A stretch of 18,481 bases of DNA from an uncultured Alphaproteobacteria bacterium (lineage in GTDB: Bacteria; Pseudomonadota; Alphaproteobacteria; Rhodobacterales; Rhodobacteraceae). The notes under the pieces were generated by a model. That model had not been told where the DNA came from. It saw nothing but the letters and a program-made list of their open reading frames with translations, and searched no databases. The first letter of the stretch is position 1, and each line of letters opens with the position of its first letter. Shown here one piece after another: positions 1-8,313 of this stretch. The stretch lies in contig CACHJY010000024.1 in NCBI GenBank assembly GCA_902580265.1, positions 1 to 18,481 of the forward strand, written 5' to 3'. Position numbers and translations under genes: made by a program.

Positions 1-564
1 TCCTATAAAGAGTAGGTGATCGAGTTTTAGCCCGCTGAACTGTTCTCCAACTGATGGCCCGCCAGTTATCACAGCAAGTTCGGAAATATCAAAATATTTT
101 TCAACACCCTCTTTAATAATATTGGCGGTAGCAGGAGTGATTTCTGATGGTTTTACCATAGCACGATTACCTGCAGCGAAAATAGATGCAAGTGGATAGA
201 AAATTAAACTCACAGGAAAATTCCAAGGAGCAATTATACCCACCGTTCCTAATGGCGATGGTTGCAAAAAACTCTTTGCTCCTAGTAGGTCCGTGCCAAG
301 TGATGAAAATCGCCTCTGTGGCTGCATCCACCTATTTAATTTTTTTATAGTAAAAAGGATATTCCGTATCGTTTGGTCGATCTCCGAAATCTTAATTTCA
401 TCAACGGATCTATTTTGAAAATCTTGATTTAATGCTTTGATAATTTTTTCTTGGTGCGTCTCAATTAATGCAACACATCTTTTCAAAAGATCTGTTCTTT
501 GTTCTAAAGAAGGTGGTCCTTCTTTCAAAAATGCTCTTTTCTGAACCTCTAAGATATTTTTCAT
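1..564 (-). CDS. Aldehyde dehydrogenase, coniferyl aldehyde dehydrogenase-like (N-terminal part, cut by window edge)
   Basis: Only the first 188 residues are present; the frame is still open at base 1. Translation from the ATG at 564 gives an NAD(P)-dependent aldehyde dehydrogenase N-terminus. The helical start contains a PSLEQRTDLLKR segment, the cofactor motif APWNFP lies near residues 112-117, and the cofactor-binding Lys is in the VKPSE motif at 138. The catalytic Cys and Glu lie outside the window. The short N-terminus before the WNFP motif and the segment around WMQPQRR (79-85) resemble class 3 / coniferyl aldehyde dehydrogenases (CalB-like) rather than the 500-residue betaine-aldehyde type. 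It starts 11 bases after the stop of the upstream acyl-CoA ligase, so it is the last visible gene of that operon. Oxidising an aldehyde to the acid that the ligases then activate is the likely role; the substrate is unknown. Confidence 0.88.
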   Translation of the reverse strand, partial: MKNILEVQKRAFLKEGPPSLEQRTDLLKRCVALIETHQEKIIKALNQDFQNRSVDEIKISEIDQTIRNILFTIKKLNRWMQPQRRFSSLGTDLLGAKSFLQPSPLGTVGIIAPWNFPVSLIFYPLASIFAAGNRAMVKPSEITPATANIIKEGVEKYFDISELAVITGGPSVGEQFSGLKLDHLLFIG

Positions 565-575
565 TGTAAGACTAC

Positions 576-2141
576 TCAATTTTTAACAATCTTGTTACTA
601 CCTCGCCCCCAGTATTCATCACGTAAAAGTCGTTTGTATAGCTTACCGGTGGGTAATCTTGGAATTTTATCTATGTAGGCAATCGAACGTGGTATTTTCT
701 GTCGTGAGAGATGTTCTGAAAGATAATCAAGTAACTCTTTTGTAAGTATGTCATCTCCCCTAATTCCATCAATGGGTTGCACCACAGCCTTTACCTCCTC
801 TCCCAAATCTTCATTCGGAACCCCAAAAACAGCGGCATCAAAAACTTTTGGGTGTGGGATTAGTAGATCTTCACATTCTTGAGGGTAAATATTCACACCC
901 CCTGAGATAATCATAAATGTTTTTCTATCCGTTAGATGTAGATATCCATCGCTATCGGTATAACCAACATCCCAAACAGTAGTTAGTTGTTTATCTTCGG
1001 AGTACGCTTCTGAGGTTCTTTCGGGATCATTAAAATATTCGAATTCTGAAGTTGGTTTAAACCACAAAGTACCGGGCTCGCCCTGAGGAAGTTCTTTCAT
1101 ATCATCGTCCAGAACTGTCAACTCACCGGAAACAATCTTTCCTACTGTGCCTGGGTGTTCAAGCCACTCTTCGCTATTGCAATATGCGAAGCCAAAAGCC
1201 TCCGTTGCCCCATAGTACTCATAAATGATTGGGCCCCACCAATCTATCATTTGATATTTAACTTTCTCAGGGCAAGGCGCAGCGCCATGAATGGCATATT
1301 TATGGGATGACAGGTCATACATACCCTTTTCTTTTTCTGATAGTTTTAGCATTCTGGAAAACATAGTTGGAACTAGTTGGGAATGGGTGACTTTATACTT
1401 TTCAACGAGCCTCAAGAATTCTAATGGATCAAATTCTTCCATTATTATAGTCGTTGCGCCGGTACCTATCGCAAAACTAGCACCGGCTAAAGGTGCGGAG
1501 TGATACAAAGGTGCTGGTGAAAGATATATCACATTATCTTGGTCAAAAGACCATAATTTCATAAGAAAATTGAATACCGGTAACCGTTCATCTGGTTTTT
1601 GAAATGGTAGTGGTCTTAATATACCTTTTGGGCGTCCGGTTGTTCCCGAAGAATATAGCATCGAAGTTCCTAGACATTCGTCATCTATTGGATGGGTCGG
1701 AAAATTCGAAATAGTCTCTTCATAATCCAATATTTTTTTGGATAAAGATTGCTTTTCTGCTCCTATGACCAGAATCTTCTTAAGACCAGGACAAGAGTTT
1801 TCTGCTTCGATCACTGTTGGAAGCATTTTCGAAGATGTTATCAATACCTGAGATTCTGAATTATTTATTATATAGGAAACCTCACTAGCGGTTAAATAAG
1901 AGTTTATGCATGTGTAATATAAACCGGAACGTTCACCAGCAGAGTTTGATTCTAAAAATCGATCGTTGTTTTCCATAAAGATCGCGTAATGATCCTTGAA
2001 CTTAAGACCAACTGACCTAAGGTAGTGTGCAAGTTGATTTGCTCGACATTCAAATTCTGCATATGTAACTTCTTTGCCTGTTGATGCCATAATAAAGGCA
2101 GGACGGTCAGCATATTTCTTTCCCAGTTCGCCTGGATACAT
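576..2141 (-). CDS. AMP-dependent acyl-CoA synthetase, copy 1 (Trp in the GD motif)
   Basis: A 521-residue member of the ANL superfamily that should convert a carboxylate, ATP and CoA to acyl-CoA through an acyl-adenylate. Visible motifs are the P-loop SSGTTGRPKG at about 164-173, YYGATEAFG (309-317), the TDRK hinge (404-407), GGVNIYPQE (414-422) and the C-terminal catalytic Lys in LPTGK (K500). The segment after the first core, GILRPLP with QKPDE, and the 520-residue length recall bile-acid/steroid and FadD-type ligases, but the substrate cannot be read from sequence. It is about 70% identical by eye to the adjacent upstream ligase, so the two are tandem duplicates. The residue before the ribose-binding Asp391 is Trp390 (codon TGG), where the neighbour and the family have Gly. 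A good ribosome site (AGGAGAG) precedes the ATG. The spacer from the upstream ligase is 21 bases. Confidence 0.92.
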   Translation of the reverse strand: MYPGELGKKYADRPAFIMASTGKEVTYAEFECRANQLAHYLRSVGLKFKDHYAIFMENNDRFLESNSAGERSGLYYTCINSYLTASEVSYIINNSESQVLITSSKMLPTVIEAENSCPGLKKILVIGAEKQSLSKKILDYEETISNFPTHPIDDECLGTSMLYSSGTTGRPKGILRPLPFQKPDERLPVFNFLMKLWSFDQDNVIYLSPAPLYHSAPLAGASFAIGTGATTIIMEEFDPLEFLRLVEKYKVTHSQLVPTMFSRMLKLSEKEKGMYDLSSHKYAIHGAAPCPEKVKYQMIDWWGPIIYEYYGATEAFGFAYCNSEEWLEHPGTVGKIVSGELTVLDDDMKELPQGEPGTLWFKPTSEFEYFNDPERTSEAYSEDKQLTTVWDVGYTDSDGYLHLTDRKTFMIISGGVNIYPQECEDLLIPHPKVFDAAVFGVPNEDLGEEVKAVVQPIDGIRGDDILTKELLDYLSEHLSRQKIPRSIAYIDKIPRLPTGKLYKRLLRDEYWGRGSNKIVKN

Positions 2142-2162
2142 TTTAAACTCTCCTAAATAACG

Positions 2163-3725
2163 CTATTCTTGTATTATCCGGCTTTTACCTTCGCCCCAGT
2201 ATTTATCCCTCAATATTCTTTTATATAGTTTACCCGTTGGAAGTCTTGGAAGTTCTGTGACAAAGTCAATGGAACGAGGAACCTTTTGCCTTGATAGGTT
2301 AGCATGTAAATATTCTAATAATTCTCCCGCTAGATCTTCTTTGGGCGTAGAGTTCTCAACAGGTTGAACAACTGCTTTTACTTCTTCGCCCAAATCTTCA
2401 TTCGGAACTCCAAAAACAGCAGCATCAAAAACTTTTGGGTGAGAGATAAGTAAGTCTTCACACTCTTGAGGATAAATATTGACACCTCCAGATATAATCA
2501 TAAATGCTTTTCTGTCCGTTAAATAAAGAAATCCATCTTCGTCTAAATAACCTACATCGCCCACTGTGGTTAGGCTTTTATCTGTAGAATAGGCTTCTGC
2601 AGTTTTTTCAGGCTCCTTGTGATAATTAAATTCTGATGCAGGTTTAAACCAAAGAGTACCAGGTTCGCCCACTGGCATTTCTTTCATCTCATCGTCCATT
2701 ACTGTTAGCTCCCCGATCATTATTTTTCCTACTGTTCCGGGGTGCTCTAACCATTCCTTGGTATCACAATAAGCAAAACCAAAGGCCTCTGTCGCTCCAT
2801 AATATTCACAAATAATTGGTCCCCACCACTCAATCATTTGTCGTTTTACTTGTTCTGGGCAAGGAGCAGCTGCATGAAGTGCATATTTTAGTGAGGAAAG
2901 ATCAAATCTGTTTTTTTCTTCATCACTGAGCTTAAGCATTCTGCTAAACATTGTCGGCACTAGCTGTGAATGAGTTATCGAGTATTTTTCTATTAAACTC
3001 AAATATTCAAGCGGCTCAAACTTTTCCATTATTACAGTTGTTGCGCCCTTTCTTATTGCTAGGCTATTCGCAGCTTGAGGAGCTGAGTGGTAAAGTGGGG
3101 CAGGGGAGAGATAAATCATATCCTCACTGTAATTCCATAAATTAGACAAAAAACCCATTATAGGAAGTGGTTCATCAGGTTTTTGATCGGGCAACGGACG
3201 CAAAATACCTTTTGGTCGTCCGGTTGTGCCTGAGGAATAAAGCATCGCTGCACCAAGGCTTTCATCTGGAATTGGAGAAGTGGGAAATCGAGAGATGGCT
3301 GTCACAAAATCATACATGCCGTATGGTAACTGTTCTCCATCTGCCCCAACAACAAGTATTTTTTTTAAGATATTGCATTCTTTGACCGCTGTTTCAACAA
3401 TGTCTAATTTTGATATCGATGTAACTAAAATTTTGGCATCAGAGTTTACTAATATGTAGGCCAACTCTTCTTCTTTAAGATAAGAATTGATGCACGTATA
3501 AATAAGCCCAGCTCTCTCACCTGCGGAATTTGACTCAAGATACCTGTTATTATTTTCCATGAAAACCGAGTAATGGTCTCCTTTTTTTAAGCCTTCTTCT
3601 CTAAAAAAATGGGCAAGTTGGTTTGAACGCGCCTCAAATTCTTTATATGTAACCGCTTCTCCAGTTGAAGCCATTATGAAGGCTGGTCGATCTTCATACT
3701 TTTTTGCTAGATTCCCAGGATACAT
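2163..3725 (-). CDS. AMP-dependent acyl-CoA synthetase, copy 2
   Basis: A 520-residue ANL-superfamily acid:CoA ligase with all core motifs intact: SSGTTGRPKG (164-173), YYGATEAFG (308-316), TTVGDVGY with the ribose-binding Asp390, TDRK (403-406), GGVNIYPQE and LPTGK with catalytic Lys499. Its closest relative here is the next gene downstream. Divergence between the pair is concentrated at about residues 81-150 and 185-200 and near 455-470, while the core motifs are almost identical. The N-terminal third includes part of the acyl pocket in this fold, so the pair may differ in substrate. The ATG directly abuts the TAA of the DUF1330 gene (TAAATG), and a GAGGGA ribosome site lies inside the end of that gene, so the two are translationally linked. 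Bile-acid-type, steroid-type, medium-chain or aromatic acid substrates are all possible. Confidence 0.93.
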   Translation of the reverse strand: MYPGNLAKKYEDRPAFIMASTGEAVTYKEFEARSNQLAHFFREEGLKKGDHYSVFMENNNRYLESNSAGERAGLIYTCINSYLKEEELAYILVNSDAKILVTSISKLDIVETAVKECNILKKILVVGADGEQLPYGMYDFVTAISRFPTSPIPDESLGAAMLYSSGTTGRPKGILRPLPDQKPDEPLPIMGFLSNLWNYSEDMIYLSPAPLYHSAPQAANSLAIRKGATTVIMEKFEPLEYLSLIEKYSITHSQLVPTMFSRMLKLSDEEKNRFDLSSLKYALHAAAPCPEQVKRQMIEWWGPIICEYYGATEAFGFAYCDTKEWLEHPGTVGKIMIGELTVMDDEMKEMPVGEPGTLWFKPASEFNYHKEPEKTAEAYSTDKSLTTVGDVGYLDEDGFLYLTDRKAFMIISGGVNIYPQECEDLLISHPKVFDAAVFGVPNEDLGEEVKAVVQPVENSTPKEDLAGELLEYLHANLSRQKVPRSIDFVTELPRLPTGKLYKRILRDKYWGEGKSRIIQE

Positions 3726-4016
3726 TTATAGTCCCTCGAATACTCTACAATCTCTGTTAGCTCCCCCATCAAGCGCTAATAGAGCGTCTTGGTATTCTTT
3801 GCTGTCAATACACTCTACTGCTTTTTCAAATGACTCAAACTCAACCAACACGGTTTGTTCTACTTTGCCATCTTCAAAAACTTTAATCTTATTTGTGCTT
3901 GCAAGAACTTTTCCATTATATTTTTCTATAGCAGGTCCAGCTAATTTCAAATAAGCCGCCCGTTTTTCAGGGTCAGCGGTACTACGATGTGCGCTAATAA
4001 AATAGCCTTTGGGCAT
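3726..4016 (-). CDS. DUF1330 family protein
   Basis: A 96-residue protein with the DUF1330 (dimeric alpha/beta barrel, ferredoxin-like) pattern. It starts MPKGYFISAHRS, has a Pro-Glu-Lys-x-x-x-Tyr segment, a YNGKVLAS strand, then VLVEFESFEKA and a YQDALLAL helix that ends near NRDCRVFEG. Members are small cytoplasmic proteins of mostly unknown function, often found beside fatty-acid, aromatic or amine catabolic genes; the fold is shared with small monooxygenases and isomerases. It is the first gene of the ligase operon. A strong ribosome site (AGAGGAGGT, 4021-4029) sits four bases before the ATG, and its stop codon abuts the next start. The start is unambiguous. No enzymatic role is assigned; a binding or accessory role for the ligase pathway is only a guess from position. 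Confidence 0.88.
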   Translation of the reverse strand: MPKGYFISAHRSTADPEKRAAYLKLAGPAIEKYNGKVLASTNKIKVFEDGKVEQTVLVEFESFEKAVECIDSKEYQDALLALDGGANRDCRVFEGL

Positions 4017-4041
4017 TTTTACCTCCTCTTTACTTTTCTAC

Positions 4042-4059
4042 AGATAGTTTAAGTTATCT
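4042..4059. promoter_or_regulatory. Imperfect palindrome upstream of the ligase operon (possible operator)
   Basis: The 18 bases AGATAGTTTAAGTTATCT match their reverse complement at 14 positions and lie 13 bases upstream of the DUF1330 ribosome site, where a repressor would act. The surrounding 121-base gap (4017-4137) must hold the operon promoter and any typA terminator. I see no convincing -35/-10 pair (TTGTTG with TAAACT at 17 bases is the best and is weak) and no strong hairpin with a T run. The palindrome is AT-rich and could be chance. Confidence 0.22.
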
Positions 4060-4137
4060 TTCTAAAGACAACAACATATAAACTATTTAAAAAAGCTGCA
4101 AATTCAGTAGGTTGGGTTAATGATTATCTTCGTCGTA

Positions 4138-5955
4138 TTAACTTGCGATTTTCTGGCTTCGTTTTCTTTCAACTGAGGTGAGTATCCGTTTTCTCAAGCG
4201 AATATGATTAGGCGTAACTTCAACCAGCTCGTCATCATCGATATAAGCGATTGCTTGCTCGAGACTAAGCTTTGTTGGAGGTGTCAATCGCACTGCTTCG
4301 TCATTACCAGAAGCTCTAATATTAGTTAATTTTTTGCCTTTAAGAGGGTTAACTTCTAGATCATTGTCTCTATTATGCTCGCCAATAATCATCCCTTCAT
4401 ACACTTCTTCTCCTGATCCAATGAAAAACTTTCCTCTTTCTTCAAGATTAAAAATAGCGTATGCAACCGAGCTTCCGTTTTCCATGGAAATTAAAACACC
4501 TTGTCGGCGCCCAGCAATTGAACCTTTGTGCGGACTCCAGGAGTGGAACACACGGTTTAATATGCCTGTTCCCCTTGTATCCGTCATGAATTCACTGTGA
4601 TATCCAATTAGTCCGCGCGATGGGACTAATGCAATAATTCTTGTTTTTCCGGAGCCTGAAGACTTCAAATCGACCATTTCTCCCTTCCTAGAAGATAATT
4701 TCTCTATCACGGCACCAGAGAATTCTTCATCGACGTCAATAGTAACTTCCTCTATGGGTTCATTTTTAACACCATCCACGTCCTTATAAATTACGCGTGG
4801 TCTTGAAATAGAGAGCTCAAACCCTTCTCTTCTCATATTTTCAATCAAAACACCCATTTGTAATTCACCTCTTCCCGAAACATCAAACGCTTCACCACCT
4901 TGTGTGTCCATCATCTTTATTGCAACGTTACTTTCGCACTCCTTTAGCAAACGGTCTCTTATTACTCGGCTCTGAACTTTTTTACCGTCTCTGCCCGCTA
5001 AAGGGCTGTCATTAATTCCAAATGTGACTGTAATAGTTGGAGGATCTATTGGTTGCGCTGGAATTGGGTCTTCAACTGATTGGTCTGCTATAGTGTCTGC
5101 AACGGTTGCTTTGCTCATTCCAGCTAGGGATACTATATCTCCAGCTTCAGCTATATTTATCGCTTGTTGTTTTAATCCTCTAAATGCCAAAATTTTATTA
5201 ACACGGAAGTTTTCTATAAGCTCATTATTGATACTTATAGCTTTCAGATTTTGACCTGTTTTTAAAGTGCCTGACTCAATTCGCCCAGTAAGAACTCTTC
5301 CAAGAAAACTATCCCCACCTAGTGTTGTAGCCAGCATCTTAAATGGTTCATTACGTTTCGTGATTTGGCTTGGTTGAGCGACATGTGTGGAAATTAATTT
5401 AAAGAGACTGTCAAGATTTTTTCTTGGACCTTCCAAACTTTCGTCAGCCCAACCGGAGCGTCCAGACGCATATAAAATGGGAAAATCCAGTTGTTCATCA
5501 TTTGCGCCCAAATTAGCAAAAAGATCGAAAACCTCATCTAGCGCTCTATCAGGCTCGGCATCTTGCTTGTCAACTTTGTTTAATACAACTATAGGTTTGA
5601 GCCCGAGTGAAAGTGCTTTCGAAGTAACAAATTTTGTCTGAGGCATTGGGCCCTCTGCTGCGTCAACTAACAGTACTACTCCGTCTACCATTGAGAGTAT
5701 ACGCTCAACCTCGCCCCCAAAATCCGCATGTCCTGGCGTATCAACTATATTAAATCGAATATCGTTCCAAACAACTGAAGTAGCTTTTGCCAATATTGTG
5801 ATACCTCTTTCACGTTCAAGATCGTTACTATCCAAAGCGCGTTCCACTCTCGCTTCATTCTCTCTAAAAGCTCCAGATTGCTTCAGTAACTCGTCTACTA
5901 ATGTCGTTTTCCCATGATCAACGTGTGCAATGATCGCGATGTTTCGTAATTCCAT
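4138..5955 (-). CDS. typA: Ribosome-associated translational GTPase TypA/BipA
   Basis: A 605-residue translational GTPase of full family length. It binds the ribosome in its GTP form and supports ribosome assembly and growth under stress or at low temperature (family knowledge). The G domain shows G1 AHVDHGKTT (10-18), the RERGITI switch segment (48-54), DTPGH (72-76) and NKVD (126-129). It is followed by the beta-barrel domain, the EF-G-like domains III and V (SGRGELQMGVL, then SSRKGEMVDL, SRGLIGYHSEFMTDT) and the TypA-specific C-terminal domain with EAVRLTPP and a basic tail. The ATG has a GGAAAG ribosome site 4 bases upstream. It sits between two catabolic operons and is probably transcribed on its own: a hairpin precedes it and about 120 noncoding bases follow. 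It is the one clear housekeeping anchor in the window. Confidence 0.97.
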   Translation of the reverse strand: MELRNIAIIAHVDHGKTTLVDELLKQSGAFRENEARVERALDSNDLERERGITILAKATSVVWNDIRFNIVDTPGHADFGGEVERILSMVDGVVLLVDAAEGPMPQTKFVTSKALSLGLKPIVVLNKVDKQDAEPDRALDEVFDLFANLGANDEQLDFPILYASGRSGWADESLEGPRKNLDSLFKLISTHVAQPSQITKRNEPFKMLATTLGGDSFLGRVLTGRIESGTLKTGQNLKAISINNELIENFRVNKILAFRGLKQQAINIAEAGDIVSLAGMSKATVADTIADQSVEDPIPAQPIDPPTITVTFGINDSPLAGRDGKKVQSRVIRDRLLKECESNVAIKMMDTQGGEAFDVSGRGELQMGVLIENMRREGFELSISRPRVIYKDVDGVKNEPIEEVTIDVDEEFSGAVIEKLSSRKGEMVDLKSSGSGKTRIIALVPSRGLIGYHSEFMTDTRGTGILNRVFHSWSPHKGSIAGRRQGVLISMENGSSVAYAIFNLEERGKFFIGSGEEVYEGMIIGEHNRDNDLEVNPLKGKKLTNIRASGNDEAVRLTPPTKLSLEQAIAYIDDDELVEVTPNHIRLRKRILTSVERKRSQKIAS

Positions 5956-5972
5956 ATGCTTTCCAGTATTTT

Positions 5973-5996
5973 GATAAAAGTTCCTGCTCGTGGAAC
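5973..5996 (-). terminator. Terminator-like hairpin after the seven-gene operon, upstream of typA
   Basis: Read on the minus strand, GTTCC - seven-base loop - GGAAC is followed by TTTTAT. It lies 50 bases beyond the aldo/keto reductase stop and about 25 bases before the typA start. The stem is only 5 bp and the T tract short, so it is a modest terminator, or alternatively part of the typA 5' leader. It fits the change from catabolic to housekeeping genes. Confidence 0.4.
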
Positions 5997-6046
5997 GGAT
6001 TTACACTTAAAATGAAAAAACGCAAGTAAAATTAATGAATTTACAT

Positions 6047-6952
6047 TTACTCAGAATTACAAGGATCGCCATTTGGCCATGCAATACCGTCGCCTTTATC
6101 CATAGTGCTTATTTCTTTCATATCGGAATCATCAATTCGAAAGGAAAGATCAAAGTTTTCTCTTATTCTGTTTTCATCCGAAGATTTTGGTAAAATCACA
6201 AAGCCCATTTGAAGTCCCCACTTAAGCAATATCTGTGCCTCAGACACGCCATACTTTTTTGACATTCTCTTAAATGGAGAAGAATTATCAGCACCATCCT
6301 CTTTCATGCTTTGAGATTTTGCACTGTCTTGATTGGGCTTTGCCCTCCATCCCTCCAGGGGAACTAATGAGCTGTAGGCTACTACCTTTATATTTTTCTC
6401 TTTCAAAAAGGAAACTAATTCTTCCTTCTGGCACCAAGGGTGTAACTCGATCTGATTATATTCAGGAACTTCTAGTCCTTCATTAATTATCTCTTGAATA
6501 TGTAACTGACTATAGTTTGAGACACCTATAGTTCTGGTTTTCCCTTCCTTTTTGAGATCACATAATGCTTTCCATTGCTCTAGTCTTAAGTCCTTACAGA
6601 AAGGTGCATGAATTAGATAACAATCAAGATAATCAAGATTGAGCCTTTCAAGACTGCTGTCACAAGCCTCAATACACATCTTATAATTTTTTGCCTCTCT
6701 GCCCCAACTTGGATTTCCAGGAAAAACCTTGCTGGTAATGAAAACCTCATCTCTTTGAAGAGAAAGTTGAGATAGTGTGTCTTTAAGACCTAATCCAATA
6801 CCCACCTCATTTCTGTAAACCTCAGCAGTATCAATATGTCTATATCCAATTTTGAGCGCTGCATTTATAGTTTTATGTGCCTCTTCATTTGGGATTAAAT
6901 AAGTTCCAAAACCAATAGTCGGCATATTTGCTAAAGTTTTATTTGTATTCAT
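6047..6952 (-). CDS. Aldo/keto reductase
   Basis: A 301-residue NADP(H)-dependent aldo/keto reductase with the TIM-barrel family's catalytic tetrad intact: Asp41 and Tyr46 in HIDTAEVY, Lys75 in ITSKVF and His115 in LIHAP. Further family marks are the IGFGTYLIP start, IGVSNYS and a C-terminal cofactor segment with ILPKSS and an R-x-x-x-N pattern. An inserted Lys/Ser/Asp-rich stretch near residues 205-230, before KKYGVS, lengthens the loop over the cofactor. The ribosome site AGGGAG supports this ATG. It is the last gene of the seven-gene operon, 31 bases after the flavoprotein gene. Reduction of an aldehyde or ketone produced in the pathway, or oxidation of an alcohol, is likely; the substrate is unknown. 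Confidence 0.93.
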   Translation of the reverse strand: MNTNKTLANMPTIGFGTYLIPNEEAHKTINAALKIGYRHIDTAEVYRNEVGIGLGLKDTLSQLSLQRDEVFITSKVFPGNPSWGREAKNYKMCIEACDSSLERLNLDYLDCYLIHAPFCKDLRLEQWKALCDLKKEGKTRTIGVSNYSQLHIQEIINEGLEVPEYNQIELHPWCQKEELVSFLKEKNIKVVAYSSLVPLEGWRAKPNQDSAKSQSMKEDGADNSSPFKRMSKKYGVSEAQILLKWGLQMGFVILPKSSDENRIRENFDLSFRIDDSDMKEISTMDKGDGIAWPNGDPCNSE

Positions 6953-6983
6953 TTATTCTCCCTTTGATTGGTTATCTTAAGTT

Positions 6984-8312
6984 TTAAAGTTCTTTCCCCG
7001 CCAGCAATTCCCCTAACTTTATCCGGGAGGATACCGCGATTTTAGTCAAAGGTTTGAACGGTAGCTTTTTTGGCTTAGGGTTATTCAACAATTGTTCAAC
7101 TAGAGCCGTTTTTTTTCCCATAGCCAAGTCAGCAGTAGCTAACCCATGAAGTGTCCCCTTCACAGTACCTAACCCATTTTGACAACAGGCTGAAAAAAGA
7201 CCAGGTTTTAGTTCACCAAAAGCTGCTACATTATTTCTTGAAAGGGTTAAGTGCCCACCCCATGTTTGCACGAGTTTTAGGTCCTTCAGCATGGGGAAAC
7301 GGTCTGAAAAACTCTTGATATGAGTTCTGTATACATTATCAATAACTGATTTTCTTGGATTCATTTTTGGTTCATAAGTGAAGCGATTACGAATTACAAT
7401 TCTATCCCCTCCAACCCCAGATATACGTCTTACCGTTGTGCCTAAAGGGTCTGCAGGAGTTATCCCCCATTCTTTTTTGCCTCCAAGAATTTTAATCTGG
7501 TCATGCGTAAGTTTCTGTGTAATGGAGCCATAAGTGTAGACATGAAGAAGCGAATTCTTGAAATAGCCAAAATTTTCTATGTTTCCGTTAACCGCAAGTA
7601 TTACTTTAGGAGCGGTAATAAGACCTTTAGGCGTTTTTGCTTGCCAATCAGAACCAGCTCTATTTAGTTCCTCTACAGGTGAACTTTCATATATTTGAAC
7701 TCTATTAGAAAGCATTTTTTCGCCCAAAGCTCTGATGTATAATGCCGGTTGTATCATAACGGTTCCTGGCGTAAATAGTCCTCCTTTATAATAACTCGTT
7801 CCGGTAATGTCTTTCATTGAATTAGCATCGAAGTTTTCATATTTTTCGCCAAGTTGTGAAAGATGTTTTGCATAATCATTATTATGACGCATGCCTTTGG
7901 CGGTTGCTGCACCATTTATTTTCCCGATTTCTTTAAAACATTCCTTAGGGAGTTGTAAAGCCTCAACAGTCTCCTTGGCAAACTTAATGGCAAATCTATT
8001 TTGCTTTATAGTTTTGCGATCATTTTCTAATTGACCTCCGTAATCATCACTTGCCAAGTCATGGGGCAAATCAATCATAAAGCCAGAGTTTCTTCCTGCT
8101 GGTCCTGAGGCAAGTCCTTGAGCATCTAAAACGACAATACGGTCAGTTGGCGCTTCTTGTTGAACCCTCCTTGCCGCTGATAATCCAGCAAAGCCTGCTC
8201 CAATGATAAGCCAGTCAGACTTTAAATTGCTCGAAAGGCTAGGAAGCGGTTTCCTTTCAGGAAGTAAATCGTTCCACGCAGAAGGACCAGGGTTTTTTGA
8301 AATATTTATCAT
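6984..8312 (-). CDS. FAD-dependent amine/amino-acid oxidoreductase (DAO family, PuuB-like)
   Basis: A 442-residue flavoprotein of the D-amino-acid oxidase/glycine oxidase fold. The Rossmann motif IIGAGFAG gives the GxGxxG at residues 38-43, with Asp63 at the end of the second strand. SGPAGRNSGFM (69-79) is the FAD-contacting segment typical of gamma-glutamylputrescine oxidase-like (PuuB) proteins. WGGHLTLSRNN and a glycine-rich C-terminal segment (CQNGLGTVKGT) close the FAD domain. No signal peptide is visible, so it is cytoplasmic. Relatives oxidise C-N bonds of secondary amines or D-amino acids, giving an imine that hydrolyses to a carbonyl and an amine. It follows the second SDR by one base. 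With a DapA-like lyase and an aldehyde dehydrogenase in the same operon, it is the probable amine-opening step; D-hydroxyproline-type dehydrogenation and oxidative N-demethylation are both possible. Confidence 0.88.
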   Translation of the reverse strand: MINISKNPGPSAWNDLLPERKPLPSLSSNLKSDWLIIGAGFAGLSAARRVQQEAPTDRIVVLDAQGLASGPAGRNSGFMIDLPHDLASDDYGGQLENDRKTIKQNRFAIKFAKETVEALQLPKECFKEIGKINGAATAKGMRHNNDYAKHLSQLGEKYENFDANSMKDITGTSYYKGGLFTPGTVMIQPALYIRALGEKMLSNRVQIYESSPVEELNRAGSDWQAKTPKGLITAPKVILAVNGNIENFGYFKNSLLHVYTYGSITQKLTHDQIKILGGKKEWGITPADPLGTTVRRISGVGGDRIVIRNRFTYEPKMNPRKSVIDNVYRTHIKSFSDRFPMLKDLKLVQTWGGHLTLSRNNVAAFGELKPGLFSACCQNGLGTVKGTLHGLATADLAMGKKTALVEQLLNNPKPKKLPFKPLTKIAVSSRIKLGELLAGKEL

Positions 8313-8313
8313 T

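Noticed and set aside
576..3725. The two acyl-CoA ligases as one assembly duplication
   Set aside because: They differ at roughly 30% of residues and clearly at the DNA level, so they are true diverged paralogues.
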